64,000 nt of DNA from Bedellia somnulentella (GCA_963576735.1 OY755177.1:1178001-1242000); one strand, 5' to 3'; positions 11,000-21,896 are shown, numbered from the stretch's first letter. Numbers and translations: made by a program. Notes: generated by a model from the sequence alone, not told the origin.

Positions 11000-11240
11000 T
11001 TTAGTGTTGGCTTAGAATAGCACTACCCCATTTCTTCCGGTGGGTGTACGTAAGAGGCGACTAACGGTATTGGGGCTTTTTAAGGGACTTTTGGCGATGC
11101 GGTTGGAGACCCATCACCAACAAACTTTATTTTACCATCTTTTCCCCACTCAACTTCCGAAAGTGGCTGAGAAATGTCTAATTAATCAGCTCTGGCTACC
11201 CCTTTTAGGGGTTTATAGCCGTGAGTATATGTATGTTTGT
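11000..11240 (+). mobile_element. SINE-A copy, full length
   Basis: Starts TTAGTGTTGGCTTAGAATAG and ends GTGAGTATATGTATG. Subfamily 1. Confidence 0.92.
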
Positions 11241-11975
11241 ATTTTACTTGTTTAATATATCGTAAGGATAAAAAAACCGACACATCAAAATACCTACTTT
11301 AGATTTTAAAATTTAAAAGAAAACGTACAGCTTTATCTTCAAAAAAGGTAGTCTGAGCTAAGTCTTAGCAGTTCTTTAGCCTTTTGTGATTGGCAGTAAT
11401 TCCCATATCCTTAGTCACCTCATAAGTCATCTACAAGACGCAACTAAAATGACTTATATGTAAATCTAAGTTTATCTTCTTCTTAACTTATCTTAATCTT
11501 AATCTTAACTCATTACCTAATAATAATAAATATCATTTATAAAAATAAGTTTAATATAACCGCCACGATCACAACATCAAGTGCGATCTCCCAAGTTGGC
11601 AGTTCTAAAGTCTCGTGTGTACCTATCAAAGCGGTTAAGAAGTTGCCAGCGGAACTGTATTCGGGGAATCTAGAAACGGCGCACTTGAATTAACATTGAG
11701 GTACGGGGATACTTCCAGAATGCTTGATGGACATTTATTTTCATTGCGGAATGCTAAAGTCTTCTAGATCGATATAAAATTAGGTGTTTGGCAAAATGGT
11801 TCCGATTTTTAATGGTTGTCGAAGGTAGACACAAAGACTAGTTTAATTCTGTCATCAACAATCATGGGTCTTAATGGTACGGGATAAAGTTGTAAGGGAA
11901 ATGCACCTGTCTCAATTATACTGCAAAAACACTTAAAAAAGGAAACATTTATTGTTTGTTTTTCTAACCTCTCCT
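11241..11975. other. unique stretch
   Basis: About 735 bp with no recognisable feature; simple TTAATCTTAA-type sequence near 11490. Confidence 0.5.
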
Positions 11976-11984
11976 ATTTACATA

Positions 11985-12359
11985 AACATAACATAACATA
12001 ACATAAACGTTCACGCCGAATATCCCCGAAGGGGTTGGCAGAGGTACTAATACTTCCGAACATCACGTGACTTTGTCACCTGGTGTTCAGAGTACCCACG
12101 TTTTGCATGGACAGTGTACTCACGTGATAGGGGGCAGGCCTATCGCCGTTTTGTACGAATACGCTGTCACATGACTAAGTACAACTCAGCCATGTGGGTT
12201 TCCTCACGATGTTTTCCCTCACCGTTAACAACCATGATAAATTAACCACACATATGTCTTTAGAAAAGACAAATTGGTGTAGGCCCGACCCAGGATTTGA
12301 ACACTAGTCGCTTGCACGATAACCGAGTGTTCTACCCACTGGGCTATCACGTCGTGTCA
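11985..12359 (-). mobile_element. SINE-B copy, full length, tRNA-derived
   Basis: Inverted copy: (AACAT)n tail, CCCCGAAGGGG hairpin, body, then the tRNA-like head at 12280-12355 (complement reads TGATAGCCCAGTGGGTAGAA as a Pol III A box and GTTCAAATCC as a B box). Flanked by ATTTACATA at 11976 and 12360 (9-bp target duplication). The parent tRNA was not identified. Confidence 0.92.
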
Positions 12360-12368
12360 ATTTACATA

Positions 12369-12675
12369 TAAACTTAAATCTACTTCTGTTGAGAACGGCT
12401 ATTCGTACGTACTGATTGATCTATAAAAGTCTATACTACGAGTATGACACTAGATTTCAAAAATAACTTGACTTATATAAGTGCCTCTGCCATCTAAAAA
12501 AAAGTGTTTCTCAACACTTCCGATACGCACCTCGCCGCCATTCTACACCTAAACCAACCCTCAAAGGAAGCAAAGTACGCCTTATTCCTGTCCAAGTCCT
12601 GACCGCAGGGTCCGCTAAGACGCAGAATTTAATTAATTGTGCCCAACATGGCTCACTTCGCTGGGCACGGACCAA
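12369..12675. other. unique stretch
   Basis: Includes a slightly GC-richer patch near 12530-12660. No gene recognised. Confidence 0.4.
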
Positions 12676-12756
12676 GATGCATTTATCGATTAGGGGTAGT
12701 TGACGGATACCTCTGAGTTTAGATCATGGTTTAATTAAAATACGGTGTAAGATCTA
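12676..12756 (+). repeat. repeat E, single unit
   Basis: Shares ATGCATTTATCGATTA, GGATACCTCTGAGTTTAG and AATACGGTGTAA with the tandem units at 14085-14645. Confidence 0.7.
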
Positions 12757-13237
12757 CATAAAGAACTTATCTGAAATTAATATAATGAAATTTTATGACA
12801 TGGATTTTAATTTTATTTGTTAAGTGTGTGGATTTTATTTATTTTGCCAATGTATTTTTTTAAATTTTAGTTTACAATTTTTTCTAACGATTATATTATT
12901 TGTTTTTTATAATAAGTGTCGCTATTTTAGATTATAATTTTAAATTCTATTTTGTATACTATTGTATTGTTTAAGAAATTTGCATGCCACAGATGGTGGA
13001 ATATAGCATGGTCTAAATAAATGTTGTAACATCTATCAAATACCTATATTCGCAAATAAAGTTTGATTTGATTTATCTAAATAGAGAAGTAACAAAGAAT
13101 GTCATTTTCCGTAAGGGGTTCATTTTATTGGCGCAACAAATGTCAGAACATTGAATCAACCAATCAGGGTGCAGGGATAACTTATTTTGAAAATTCTTTT
13201 GCAGCAGATTTTTTCAGAATTTTTTGTACTAATCTAC
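12757..13237. other. AT-rich stretch resembling a 3' end
   Basis: Very AT-rich. Near 13015-13075 it has several AATAAA-like motifs and ends AATAAAGTTTGATTTGATTT, as do many LINE or transcript 3' ends of Lepidoptera. No coding part is seen upstream. Confidence 0.35.
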
Positions 13238-13485
13238 TGTAGCGACGCGCTGTCAGTACACAATGACGCGCACTACATAGAAACGCTGACAGTGCAAGAA
13301 TCACATTCCACAGCAACACGAAACCAAGGTCACACGCGTCATCAAGACTCGCCATACAAATCGTACATCGCGCAATCGAAGTTTCTAAAATGTTTACTAT
13401 ATATACAAGTTCCAACTTAATACAGTTGGACCGCGGTCCCCAGGCATACCATCGCCTGGCGGAAGATCTTCCCTTTTCCTCCACA
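13238..13485 (+). repeat. 5' LTR of the mini LTR element
   Basis: Starts TG, ends CA; contains an AT-rich TATA-like tract (13396-13408) and the 12-bp palindrome GGACCGCGGTCC at 13428-13439. Confidence 0.9.
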
Positions 13486-13777
13486 TTGGTGACCCCGACT
13501 ACAGAACACGATGGCGTCCTTCTAAGCACAAGGAGTCATTTGGATTGGCCAGACAAGTACGAGCAGCAAAAAGGATATCAAAGGACAGCAGACAAAGCGC
13601 TTCGAATCCACGGCTCAAGAGACACGACTCGCAGCACGGCAACAATGGGACACGTAACGGGGCACCCACACCGTGGCTGTTGGAGTCAGCATTGAGGTTC
13701 CAGCAGACAAGGCCGTCGAGCATACACACACTGGCACGAAGATATGGAGTCAAAATTTCCTGTTGGAGGAGGAGTAA

Positions 13778-14025
13778 TGTAGCGACGCGCTGTCAGTACA
13801 CAATGACGCGCACTACATAGAAACGCTGACAGTGCAAGAATCACATTCCACAGCAACACGAAACCAAGGTCACACGCGTCATCAAGACTCGCCATACAAA
13901 TCGTACATCGCGCAATCGAAGTTTCTAAAATGTTTACTATATATACAAGTTCCAACTTAATACAGTTGGACCGCGGTCCCCAGGCATACCACCGCCTGGC
14001 GGAAGATCTTCCCTTTTCCTCCACA
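13778..14025 (+). repeat. 3' LTR of the mini LTR element
   Basis: One base different from the 5' LTR in 248. Followed by the CTAC duplication. Confidence 0.9.
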
Positions 14026-14084
14026 CTACGTTTGGTTTTCGCTCTATTTAGTTTTAGGTTCTCTATGACCATCTGTAATGTATT

Positions 14085-14645
14085 GCTGGGCAGATGAAAA
14101 GTTTTCTACATTTATTTGTTTGGTGTGTAGTTTTAGCTTAGAATAACACAAATGCCTTCATCGATTAAAGGAGGGTTAATGGATAACTCTGAGTTTGAAT
14201 CATGATTCAACTAAAATATGGTGTAACATCTTTAATATATTGTTGGGAAGACAAAAAGTTTTTTAAATTTGTTGGCTTCATGTGTAATGTTAGCTTAAAA
14301 AAGCACAGATGCATTTATCGAATAAAGGATGGTTACCGGATACCTTTGAGTTTGCCGTGTAGTGTCGGCTTAGAATAACACTAACCCATTTCTACCCGTG
14401 GGTGATCGTAAGAGGCGACTAAGGGTATAGGGGCTTCTTAAGTGATTTTTGGGCGATGTGGTTGGAGACCCGTCACCAACAAAGTTTATTATTATCATCT
14501 TTTCCCCAATCAACTTCCAAAAGTGGCTGAGGAACTTATCATTCCAAAGCTCTGGCTACCCCGTTAAGGGATTTACCGCCGTGAGTATATGTATGTATGT
14601 ATGTATGTTTGAGTTTAGGTCATGGTTTAATAAAAATACGGTGTA
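14085..14645 (+). repeat. repeat E, two tandem units, second split by SINE-A
   Basis: Unit 1 covers about 14085-14240 and unit 2 about 14241-14353 plus 14608-14645. Each has a head like GTGTAGTTTTAGCTTAGAAT, a TTTATCGA block, GGATACCTTTGAGTTT and AATACGGTGTAAC. The heads resemble the SINE-A head, so repeat E may be an older relative or a chimera. Confidence 0.65.
14354..14607 (+). mobile_element. SINE-A copy, subfamily 3, with target duplication
   Basis: Inserted into repeat E. TTTGAGTTT occurs at 14345-14353 and 14608-14616 (9-bp target duplication). Subfamily-3 markers: GTGGGTGATCGTAAGAGG, GATGTGGTTGGAGACCCGTC, ACCCCGTTAAGGGAT. Confidence 0.95.
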
Positions 14646-14650
14646 ACAAA

Positions 14651-15554
14651 AATTTTTTTCGTTTGCAATTCGGGGTGGGCTTTTTGGCTAAGCTTTTCTT
14701 AGCTGTAAGTTTTGGAATAAAAATTATGTATGAATGTATTTGTACTGAGTGATGTAAAAATAAAAATAAAATGAAGGCGAAATATTCAATTCAATTTTTC
14801 TTCAATGGCCTTTGACCGGGTTTTTAAACACAGTTACTTTGCCAACGTCCAGTGAAAAGAAAACACATATTGTAAAGTTAAGAAAATTTTGAAACTGATT
14901 AACCGACACTCATTGAACATTCATGGTTGAAAAATAAAAAAAATATTAACAGCAAAATATTTACTACAAAATTAACAATATGAACAAAAAGAATGCATTA
15001 TAATTTTATATTATGGACCTTGATGAAATGACACAAAGTTTTAATGAAAGGGGTATATACAAAACAAAGTAAACATTTAAAATTAGTAGGAAGAGGGATG
15101 AAAGGAGGCAAAAGATCATATAAAGAAAATGTGAAGGCGAATTATTATCTTACCAATTGTTGTCATTAATACTATTTGTCAATATCATATGTAAGCAGTT
15201 ATTCCTCAATTGACACACAACGTGTCATGTCATCGAAGGTGTCACATCATGTCATACCACAGTATCTTCACCTCTTTTATTCCTCGCTTAGATAAGTAGA
15301 TAATGAATCCTGTAATTCTAAAGCTAAGTTTACAACTGTTGCTCCTTAATTGATCAGCAAGAACAAAGTTTTATCAGTGTCCTCACACTTTGTAAAGTTT
15401 TGTAACCACCGCACCGCAACAAATATTACTACGTTAAACTATTTACCAAAGTTATTTAAAAGCATTGTTTGTGGTTTATTTTTATAAAATGGTAGTAGCA
15501 ACCTCGGCGGTGGGTAGATCACCGCTTATCGTGGAGATTTTCTAAAAATATATT
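14651..15554. other. unique AT-rich stretch
   Basis: About 900 bp with no recognisable feature. Confidence 0.5.
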
Positions 15555-15800
15555 ACATACATACACATATACTCACGGCTATAATTCCCTAGAAGGGGTA
15601 GCCAGAGCCAAGGAATTATAAATTCTTCAGCCACTTTTGGAAGTTGAGTGAGGAAAAGGCGGTAAAATAAAGGTTTTTGGTGATGGGTCTCCAACCGCAT
15701 CGCCCAAAAATCCAATAAAAAGCCTCAATACCCTTAGTCGCCTCTTACGACACCCGTGGGTAGAAAGGGGTAGCGACATTCTAAGCCGGCACTACACGGC
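15555..15800 (-). mobile_element. SINE-A copy, subfamily 2
   Basis: Inverted copy with the subfamily-2 markers (CCAATAAAAAGCCTC, ACGACACCCGTGGGTAGAAA). Confidence 0.92.
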
Positions 15801-15812
15801 AAAAATATATGC

Positions 15813-15893
15813 GTGGTTAAAATTATCATGGTGGTTAACGGTGAGGAAAAACATCGTGAGGAAACCCACCACGCTAAGTTGTACTAAGTCATT
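15813..15893 (+). mobile_element. SINE-B fragment (middle)
   Basis: Matches the SINE-B body: ACGGTGAGGAAAAACATCGT and GAGGAAACCCAC. Confidence 0.75.
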
Positions 15894-16202
15894 AATTTAT
15901 TTATTTATTTTATTTATTCATTGACCACCAACAGCGAACATAACAAACATGGCGCAGAACAAACAATATACAATTGTATACATTACATTTAATGACGGTT
16001 TTTTTGTTTCTTTTACTTGATAAGCTGTGGCGCATGACGGCATTTTCACAATTTAACGGACATGGTCAAATCTTAAATAAAGAAATCTACGTTTTATTAA
16101 AATAAAGAAACCAATCTGTTTCTTAATAGTCCTCCTTCTGACACAGTTGCATAGAAATAGGTAAGAAATTAAAAACGTTTTATAATAAAGTATGTTTCTT
16201 AG

Positions 16203-16350
16203 GCGAGGGTCCGAAGTGAGAAGAATAAAAGAGCATGTATGACAAGAATAATGAATGCAAGGGCAGCAAGAGACGTTTGTCAAGATTGTACTAAGTGGCG
16301 ATCGATAGTCTCTGCCTACCCCAATGAGAATAATGGGCGTGAGTATAAAT
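16203..16350 (+). mobile_element. LINE-C 3' end
   Basis: TGGCGATCGATAGTCTCTGC then CTACCCCAATGAGAAT and GGCGTGAGTATAAATAAG. Upstream part matches AGAATAAAAGAGCATGTATG of the LINE-C coding end. Confidence 0.88.
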
Positions 16351-16407
16351 AAGTAAGTATTAAACGAATAATTCTATCACAGTTTACGCAAAGAGGCGAA
16401 AAGTTTG

Positions 16408-16640
16408 TTCCTGTATAATGCCAGAATAGAAAAGTTCTCCACTATTTATTCTCGAGGGTGTTCATAAGAGGGCATTGGGGCTATTTAAATTATATTTGGG
16501 CAACGTAGTTAGAAATTCATCACCAACAAACTTTGATTTACGATCTTAGCCTCCAAAAGTGGAGGAGTTTCATATTTTGGAGTTACATCTACCCCTTCAA
16601 GAGATTAAAATCCGTGAGTATATGTACGAGTTTGTATGTA
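16408..16640 (+). mobile_element. SINE-A copy, strongly decayed
   Basis: Recognisable by order: GGGTGTTCATAAGAGG, TTGGGCAACGTAGTTAGA, CATCACCAACAAACTTT, CCTCCAAAAGTGGAGGAG, and GTGAGTATATGTACGAG. Confidence 0.75.
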
Positions 16641-16743
16641 TAAGTTTACTTCGGTTACGTTAGCAATTTAAATGTTACATACGCGTCAAAATTTTAAATT
16701 ACTAAACCCTTACTATTACCACCAATGTTAAGTCATAATTAAA

Positions 16744-16915
16744 CATACATACATACATACATATACTCACGCCATTAGTTCCCATTTGGGGTAGGCAGAG
16801 ACTATCGATCGCCACTTCGTACGATCCTGACAAACCTCTCTAGCTTCGTTTACATCCATCAATCTTTCATACATGCTCTTTTATTCTTCATACTACGGAC
16901 GCCAGCCTTTTTAAA
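16744..16915 (-). mobile_element. LINE-C 3' end
   Basis: CATACATACATATACTCACG, CCCATTTGGGGTAGGCAGAG, ACTATCGATCGCCACTTCG, then the coding end to GACGCCAGCCTTTTT, where it is truncated. Confidence 0.9.
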
Positions 16916-16971
16916 TAATTAAAATTCATCTTAAATGACTGTTAGTTACCTACTTGCCTCTGGAGGCCCAT

Positions 16972-17091
16972 CACGAGCGCTACTTTAACGATACGATATC
17001 GGTTAGAATCAGATGACAGTATACAAAACTAATTAAGTACGAAAGAGATGGATGTTTCATATCCCGCGATATTTAGTTAAACGGTCGCTCA
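16972..17091. mobile_element. MITE G, diverged copy
   Basis: CACGAGCGCTACTTTA at the left and a decayed TTAGTTAAACGGTCGCTC at the right, with GATGACAGTATACAAA between. Same family as 27574 and 40331. Confidence 0.65.
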
Positions 17092-17240
17092 TACTAGCTA
17101 TACAGCTCGTGTTTCTATGAGCGCAATGAAGGTGTTAAAGTAAAATAAATCAGTGCTCAGAAAATTGACTTCCTTCTCCCACGACTAAAATAAACGGCAG
17201 CGAACAGTAAAGAAACTTAACAAAAAGAATATTCAAACGG

Positions 17241-17305
17241 TATACATACATATTTATTCTCACACCATTAGTATCAATTGGGGTAGGCAGAAACTATTTA
17301 TCCCA
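17241..17305 (-). mobile_element. LINE-C or related 3' tip, fragment
   Basis: TACATACATATTTATTCTCA, then ATCAATTGGGGTAGGCAGAA: the last 60 bp of LINE-C only. Confidence 0.7.
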
Positions 17306-17907
17306 CCTACAATTTATTAATTAATAAAGTAACAAATAATAATATACGTATTTTTAAGTATTATGTATTAATGTTAAATTTGCTGTCGGTAAGAGGGCAG
17401 CGCAGAACGGATTGTTATGGGGAGCTTAATAGACTAGGTCCAGCAGTTGACTGAAGACATAGGAAAGAAAACACAAAAATACAGAGTACATAGTCGAAGT
17501 TGGCCCCTAGAAACTTTCCTAGGGGCCAACTTTCTAGAGTACAATAATGACTTGTGAAAAGAAACCACAACTCGACTTTATAATTAGTGAAATACGATTA
17601 ACATCAATCATATAAGTGATCGAACCTGTGACCCTAAATCTATAACTCTTCTATCCTAAATCACTAGATCATAGACGTCGTCAGCGCTGTGTATCACTAT
17701 TCTGTGTGTCGTGCATATATATTTGTATTCAATTGAATTTGACTAGAAGATATTTTACTGTACCACAATTGTCCGGCCCACATGCTGTATACAATAAACA
17801 GACCATGATAATCAGGAGCTCCGTTCTAATCACTCAGTGTGAGCAGTGATTGCTGTGATCCTTATCATGATTACTGCGACTTGCATATATTTTGTTCATT
17901 TAATTAC
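17306..17907. other. unique stretch with a perfect hairpin
   Basis: No gene. At 17497-17532 two perfect 14-bp arms (AAGTTGGCCCCTAG and its complement) enclose an 8-nt loop. Confidence 0.5.
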
Positions 17908-18592
17908 ATGCATACATACATATACTCTCGGCTATAAATCCCTAGAAGGGTAGCCAGAGCTAAGGAATTAGAAATTCCTCAGCCACTTTTGAAAAGTTGG
18001 CTTATTCCACTTTTCCCCGTTGACAATCCCCGTCAACGGGGATAAGTGAACTTTTTGTTCACAAATCCCCGTTAACACAAATTGGAGCGTGTAATGGGGA
18101 TTAGTGAACTAAAAAGTTCATTAATCCCCATTACGTTAAAAATAAAATAATCATGAAAGAATCAGGTACCTTCTATTTATTATTGGATAAGAACTCACTT
18201 ATTGATTATTGTTATAATCAAATTAAATAAAATTTAAGCTTGATTACAACACCATTTATACTAAAATCAAAATTTTTACTATTATTTACGTTTCTTCGAT
18301 AATGATAGAGCCGTTAATAACAAAACGTAAGTACAAACTATAAAATAAAATACAGACAGTTACTTTTAAGTAATAACGGGGATTGTCAACGGGGAAAAGT
18401 GGAATAAGCCAAAAAGTTGGGTGGGGAAGAGATGGTAAAATAAAGGTTGTTGGTGATGGGTCTCCAACCGCATCGCCAAAAAATCCCTTAATAGCCCCAA
18501 TACCGTTAATCGCCTCTTACATAGAACACACATCTCTCCTACACCCACCGGAAGAAATGGGGTAGTGCTATTCTAACCCGACACTACACAGC
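17908..18592 (-). mobile_element. SINE-A copy split by a MITE
   Basis: Inverted subfamily-1 copy: tail part 17908-17996 and head part 18413-18592, separated by the MITE at 17997-18412. A second 20-bp insert (ATAGAACACACATCTCTCCT) lies in the TACACCC region near 18521. Confidence 0.93.
17997..18412. mobile_element. MITE with 37-bp perfect inverted ends and three internal hairpins
   Basis: Ends TTGGCTTATTCCACTTTTCC and its exact complement; arms match for about 37 bp (17997-18033, 18376-18412). Just inside the left end lie three successive palindromes: CCCCGTTGAC/GTCAACGGGG, GGGGATAAGTGAAC/GTTCACAAATCCCC, and a 19-bp near-perfect stem GTAATGGGGATTAGTGAAC. The rest is AT-rich and non-coding. 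Flanks suggest an AAAAG or GAAAAGTT/AAAAAGTT duplication, so 5 or 8 bp; the superfamily stays open (8 bp would fit hAT or P). Confidence 0.88.
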
Positions 18593-18945
18593 ATTTAATT
18601 ATTTATTCACTAAATAAAATATTCATATTTTTGTATATCACAACCCTTTTTATTTATTTTCTTTACAACATTTTTTTTGCAGAGCAGTTCTATTGGTATT
18701 AGTACTTGGTATAGTAAAATAAACATACGAATAATCTAATCATAAATAAAAGTAATTCTAAAATCGTCGTTAGCTAGTCTGGATTGCAACCGATTAAAAA
18801 TCTTTAAACCCTAACAAATGTGGACAGGTGAACATCTCCGTCTTATTTCTTTGAGTGGGTTTCATACAATTTTATTAAGGATTATATAGTTGGATGTGGA
18901 TAAACTAATGACAAGTTATCTTTTTCCTACATTCTTTCTCTCTCT
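18593..18945. other. unique AT-rich stretch
   Basis: Nothing recognised. Confidence 0.5.
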
Positions 18946-18955
18946 TCAATTAAAA

Positions 18956-19318
18956 CATAACATAACTTTCATAAACGTTTACGCCTAATATCCCCGAAGG
19001 GGTTGGCAGAGGTACTAATACTTCTGAACATCACTTGACATTGTCACCTGGCGTTCAGAGTACCCACGTTTTGCTTGGACAGTGTACTCACGTGATAGGG
19101 GTTAGGCCTATCGCCGTTTTGTACGAATACACTGTCACATGACTAAGTACAACTCAAGTCATGTGGGTTTCCTCACGATGTTTTTCCTCGCCGTTAGCAA
19201 CCATGATAAATTTAAATTTAGAAAAGACAAATTGGTGTAGGCCCGACCCGGTATTTGAACACTAGTCGCTTGCACGCTAACCGGTGTTCTACCCATTGAG
19301 CTATCACGTCGTACAAAG
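18956..19318 (-). mobile_element. SINE-B copy, near full length
   Basis: Inverted; tRNA-like head at 19240-19312 (complement has CTCAATGGGTAGAACACCGG and GTTCAAATACC). Flanked by TCAATTAAAA at 18946-18955 and 19319-19328 (10-bp target duplication). Confidence 0.93.
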
Positions 19319-19328
19319 TCAATTAAAA

Positions 19329-19646
19329 GTCTCTCAAAAATTATCGCTTTCGATGTCCTAACCACCAATTTTAAAATTATAGCTACAGGTATTAAAAGAA
19401 AATTTGTGACAACAAATCAAATCTGAAAATCTTTCGTAAGATTTATCTCCATACACATAATTATCATCAGCTTTTACAGAACCTTTGCTAGTCCTATCTA
19501 TGTCCTCACTTTATCAGACAGCTTCCTGCTACTTTTACCAAGTAGTCGGTTTACCTTGTAAGAGGCCTGCCGACACTGTGTCAGCCGGAAGATGACCCTT
19601 CCTTAAAAACCTCCGATTCCCAACGACCTGCCAACTTAAGTTCCCA
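19329..19646. other. unique stretch
   Basis: Slightly GC-richer near 19500-19640; no gene recognised. Confidence 0.4.
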
Positions 19647-19871
19647 TACACATACATACATATACTCACGGCTATTAATCCCAGGGGGAGGCCATAGCTG
19701 AAAAATTGAAAATGCCTCAGCCACTTTAGGAAGTTGAGAGGGGAAAAGATGGTAAAATAAAGGTGTTTGGTGATGGGTCTCCAACCGCATCGCCCAATAC
19801 CCTTAGTCGCCTCTTACGTACACCCACGGGAAGAAATGTGGTAGTGCTATTCTAAGCTGACACTACACAGC
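19647..19871 (-). mobile_element. SINE-A copy
   Basis: Inverted, small deletions (the AAAATCCCTTAAAAGCCCC block is missing). Head CGACACTACACAGC at the right. Confidence 0.9.
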
Positions 19872-20210
19872 AAATTTACTATTTATAATAAAATGTATAC
19901 GTATCAAAAAATAACATACTTCAAGTTCTTACATATCTAAGTGGTTGATAAACGCCACCGTTGAAGTGGCGACGAGTCGAATGGAAAGGGCGACAGAGTA
20001 GTTAATCAATTAAGTGTGTTGGTGTGTCTGTCTGTATGTACCTACAGCAATTAAAGTGTGTAAGTGCGCTAATAAAAGCACGAGTGTGGACGGAGCAGAT
20101 GGGTTGTGTTCTCACGGGCACCATTGCCACAGATCTGTAAGCTTCAGAAAAGTTAAATTCTTATAACTGTGACAACCATTATTCTAACAGTACTTCTATT
20201 TTATATAGAA
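19872..20210. other. unique stretch
   Basis: No recognisable feature. Confidence 0.4.
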
Positions 20211-20421
20211 CTAGTGGTCCGGCCCGGCTTCGCACGAATGAAGTTAAATATTTTTATAGCTTACCCCCAACGATATTTACCAATTGGAGTATTTGTATAT
20301 ATGTATCCTTTGTCACTTTTCCGGGTTCTAAGCTACCTCTCCAACAATTTTCAGCCAGTTCGGTTCATCCGTTGTCGAGTTATAAATAGTGTAACTAACA
20401 AGACTTTCTTTTATATATAGA
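20211..20421 (-). mobile_element. small non-autonomous Helitron
   Basis: Read on the minus strand it begins TCTATATATAAAAGAAAG and ends CGTGCGAAGCCGGGCCGGAC then CACTAG, the Helitron rule (5' TC, 3' hairpin then CTAG). The 3' side is followed by T, as expected; the base before TC is G, not the usual A. Confidence 0.75.
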
Positions 20422-20558
20422 CAATCATTTGTTTTGCTGGAAATAAAATTGTTAAACACATAGATGCGTTTCTTGTTCAACACACTCGCTCCCGGTGACT
20501 GACACTTTTTGGTGCATACAGTAATATTAACAATAATGCAACTTGTTGTGTAAATTGT

Positions 20559-20735
20559 TTTGTATATACATATACCTACTCCAATTGGGCCAGTCAGAGA
20601 CTATCGATCGCCACTTTGTACGATCCTGGCATACATCTCTAGATTCTTTCCGACCATTAATCTTTTCATACATGTTCTTTTATTCTTTAAACTTCAGACA
20701 CCTGTCTTTTTGATACATTCTCTATTTAGACTTAA
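20559..20735 (-). mobile_element. LINE-C 3' end
   Basis: TATACATATACC..., CCAATTGGGCCAGTCAGAGA, CTATCGATCGCCACTTTGTA and CATGTTCTTTTATTC identify it; the ACTCACG tip is mutated. Confidence 0.85.
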
Positions 20736-20894
20736 CTTGCCCTCCAACTTGTTGTGTAAATTGTAAATTGTAAAATGATATGTATAGAAACTTCTCAAAC
20801 CATCTACTTTTACTGAAAAGGTATTCTATGAAAACCTACTTCTGATTCAAAGTTAATCAAACACGTTTTAAAAACCGCGATTTACTGATACATA

Positions 20895-21013
20895 TCTATA
20901 CTTATAATAAATCTGTAGAGAGGTCAATTCTGTACATGAAATATATTTTCAAAATAACTATCAGGTGGTGATTAGGGATCGATACTGATGCCAAAAATGC
21001 AATCAGTAAAATT

Positions 21014-21079
<66 letters not shown>

Positions 21080-21896
21080 GGTTTGTATGTTCCTTATGGA
21101 AACAAAAACTACTCGACGGATTTTAACGAAACTTGGTACAATTATTCTTCATACTCCTGCGCAGGTTTTTGTATACTTTCCAGCAGAGAAGTATAGGGGT
21201 ATTTTGGGAAATTTTGGGAAAACGGGAGAAGTTACTCCATTTTTTAAGCTTCCGTCGCGTGTGCAGACTTAATGGTTAAACTTACATGGAAATCATGTGT
21301 GGCGGAAATATTCTTCATAAAATTATCTAAAAAAAAACCTCAACAGTTTTGTCTATCTTTTACGGTTGACTCACAATAACACGTGTAATTCCTGATAGCT
21401 TAGCAGTTCGGAACATCCTGATTATATTTGTTTACTCTTACGTTTGTAAACCTCTTACTCATCCCTAATTTAAAAAAGGTAACATTATTACCTATTCAAT
21501 AAAAAAAGAATCATAGAAATCGGTAGACAAACACCGAAATTATTTATAAAATAAGCCATCGCGCCCGTGATCGAAACCAAATCTTTACTAATTTACATAT
21601 AACATACTAGATGGCGCCAGTAGTTGCATCCTACATAACGTAATGATTTATTTTTTAGATTGCTATAAAATACTTCATGGCGTTTTATTCCAAAATTTGC
21701 TATTAAACGGAAATACTGAACCGTTCATTAAAGCGCATTCAAAATCACCAAACTACACTGTTAAGGGAGTGCTATAAATTTAATAAATTGAAAACATTAC
21801 GCTGAATTTCACAATGCTTGAGCAGTGACTGAAGTAAGAAACCTCAGATATTTAAAAAAACAACGCTACCCGTGCGAAGCTGGGACGATCCACTAG
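20895..21896 (+). mobile_element. Helitron H1, non-autonomous, about 1.0 kb
   Basis: Starts A|TCTATACTTATAATAAAT and ends CCGTGCGAAGCTGGGACGAT, CCACTAG|T: TC start, GC hairpin about 10 bp before CTAG, insertion between A and T. Contains (GTCT)n at 21017-21079. A close relative is at 31937-32852. The short frames inside are not recognisable Rep or helicase. Confidence 0.88.
21017..21079 (+). repeat. (GTCT)n microsatellite inside Helitron H1
   Basis: About 15.5 units of GTCT; the related Helitron has about 8.5 units at the same place. Confidence 0.95.

Larger units (their letters stand above)
13238..14025 (+). mobile_element. short non-autonomous LTR retrotransposon (TRIM-like)
   Basis: Two 248-bp LTRs (13238-13485, 13778-14025), each TGTAGCGACG...TCCTCCACA, differ at one base by eye (T at 13452, C at 13992). 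A 292-bp interior starts with TGGTGACCCCGAC, placed as a primer binding site, and ends with GGAGGAGGAGTAA, placed as a polypurine tract; both give + orientation. CTAC flanks both ends (13234-13237, 14026-14029): a 4-bp target duplication, as for Ty3/Gypsy or BEL/Pao elements. The interior encodes no gag or pol. It is either a TRIM-like element mobilised in trans or a deletion product of a larger one. Near-identical LTRs indicate a young insertion. Confidence 0.9.

Noticed and set aside
13182..14072. Two nearly identical 115-128-codon minus frames.
   Set aside because: They are antisense readings of the two LTRs.
21017..21079. Regular short repeats as a CRISPR-like array.
   Set aside because: They are contiguous 4-bp units without spacers, in a eukaryotic genome.
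20988..21272. Frame with repeated SVCLSVCL.
   Set aside because: It is the translation of the (GTCT)n microsatellite in a Helitron.
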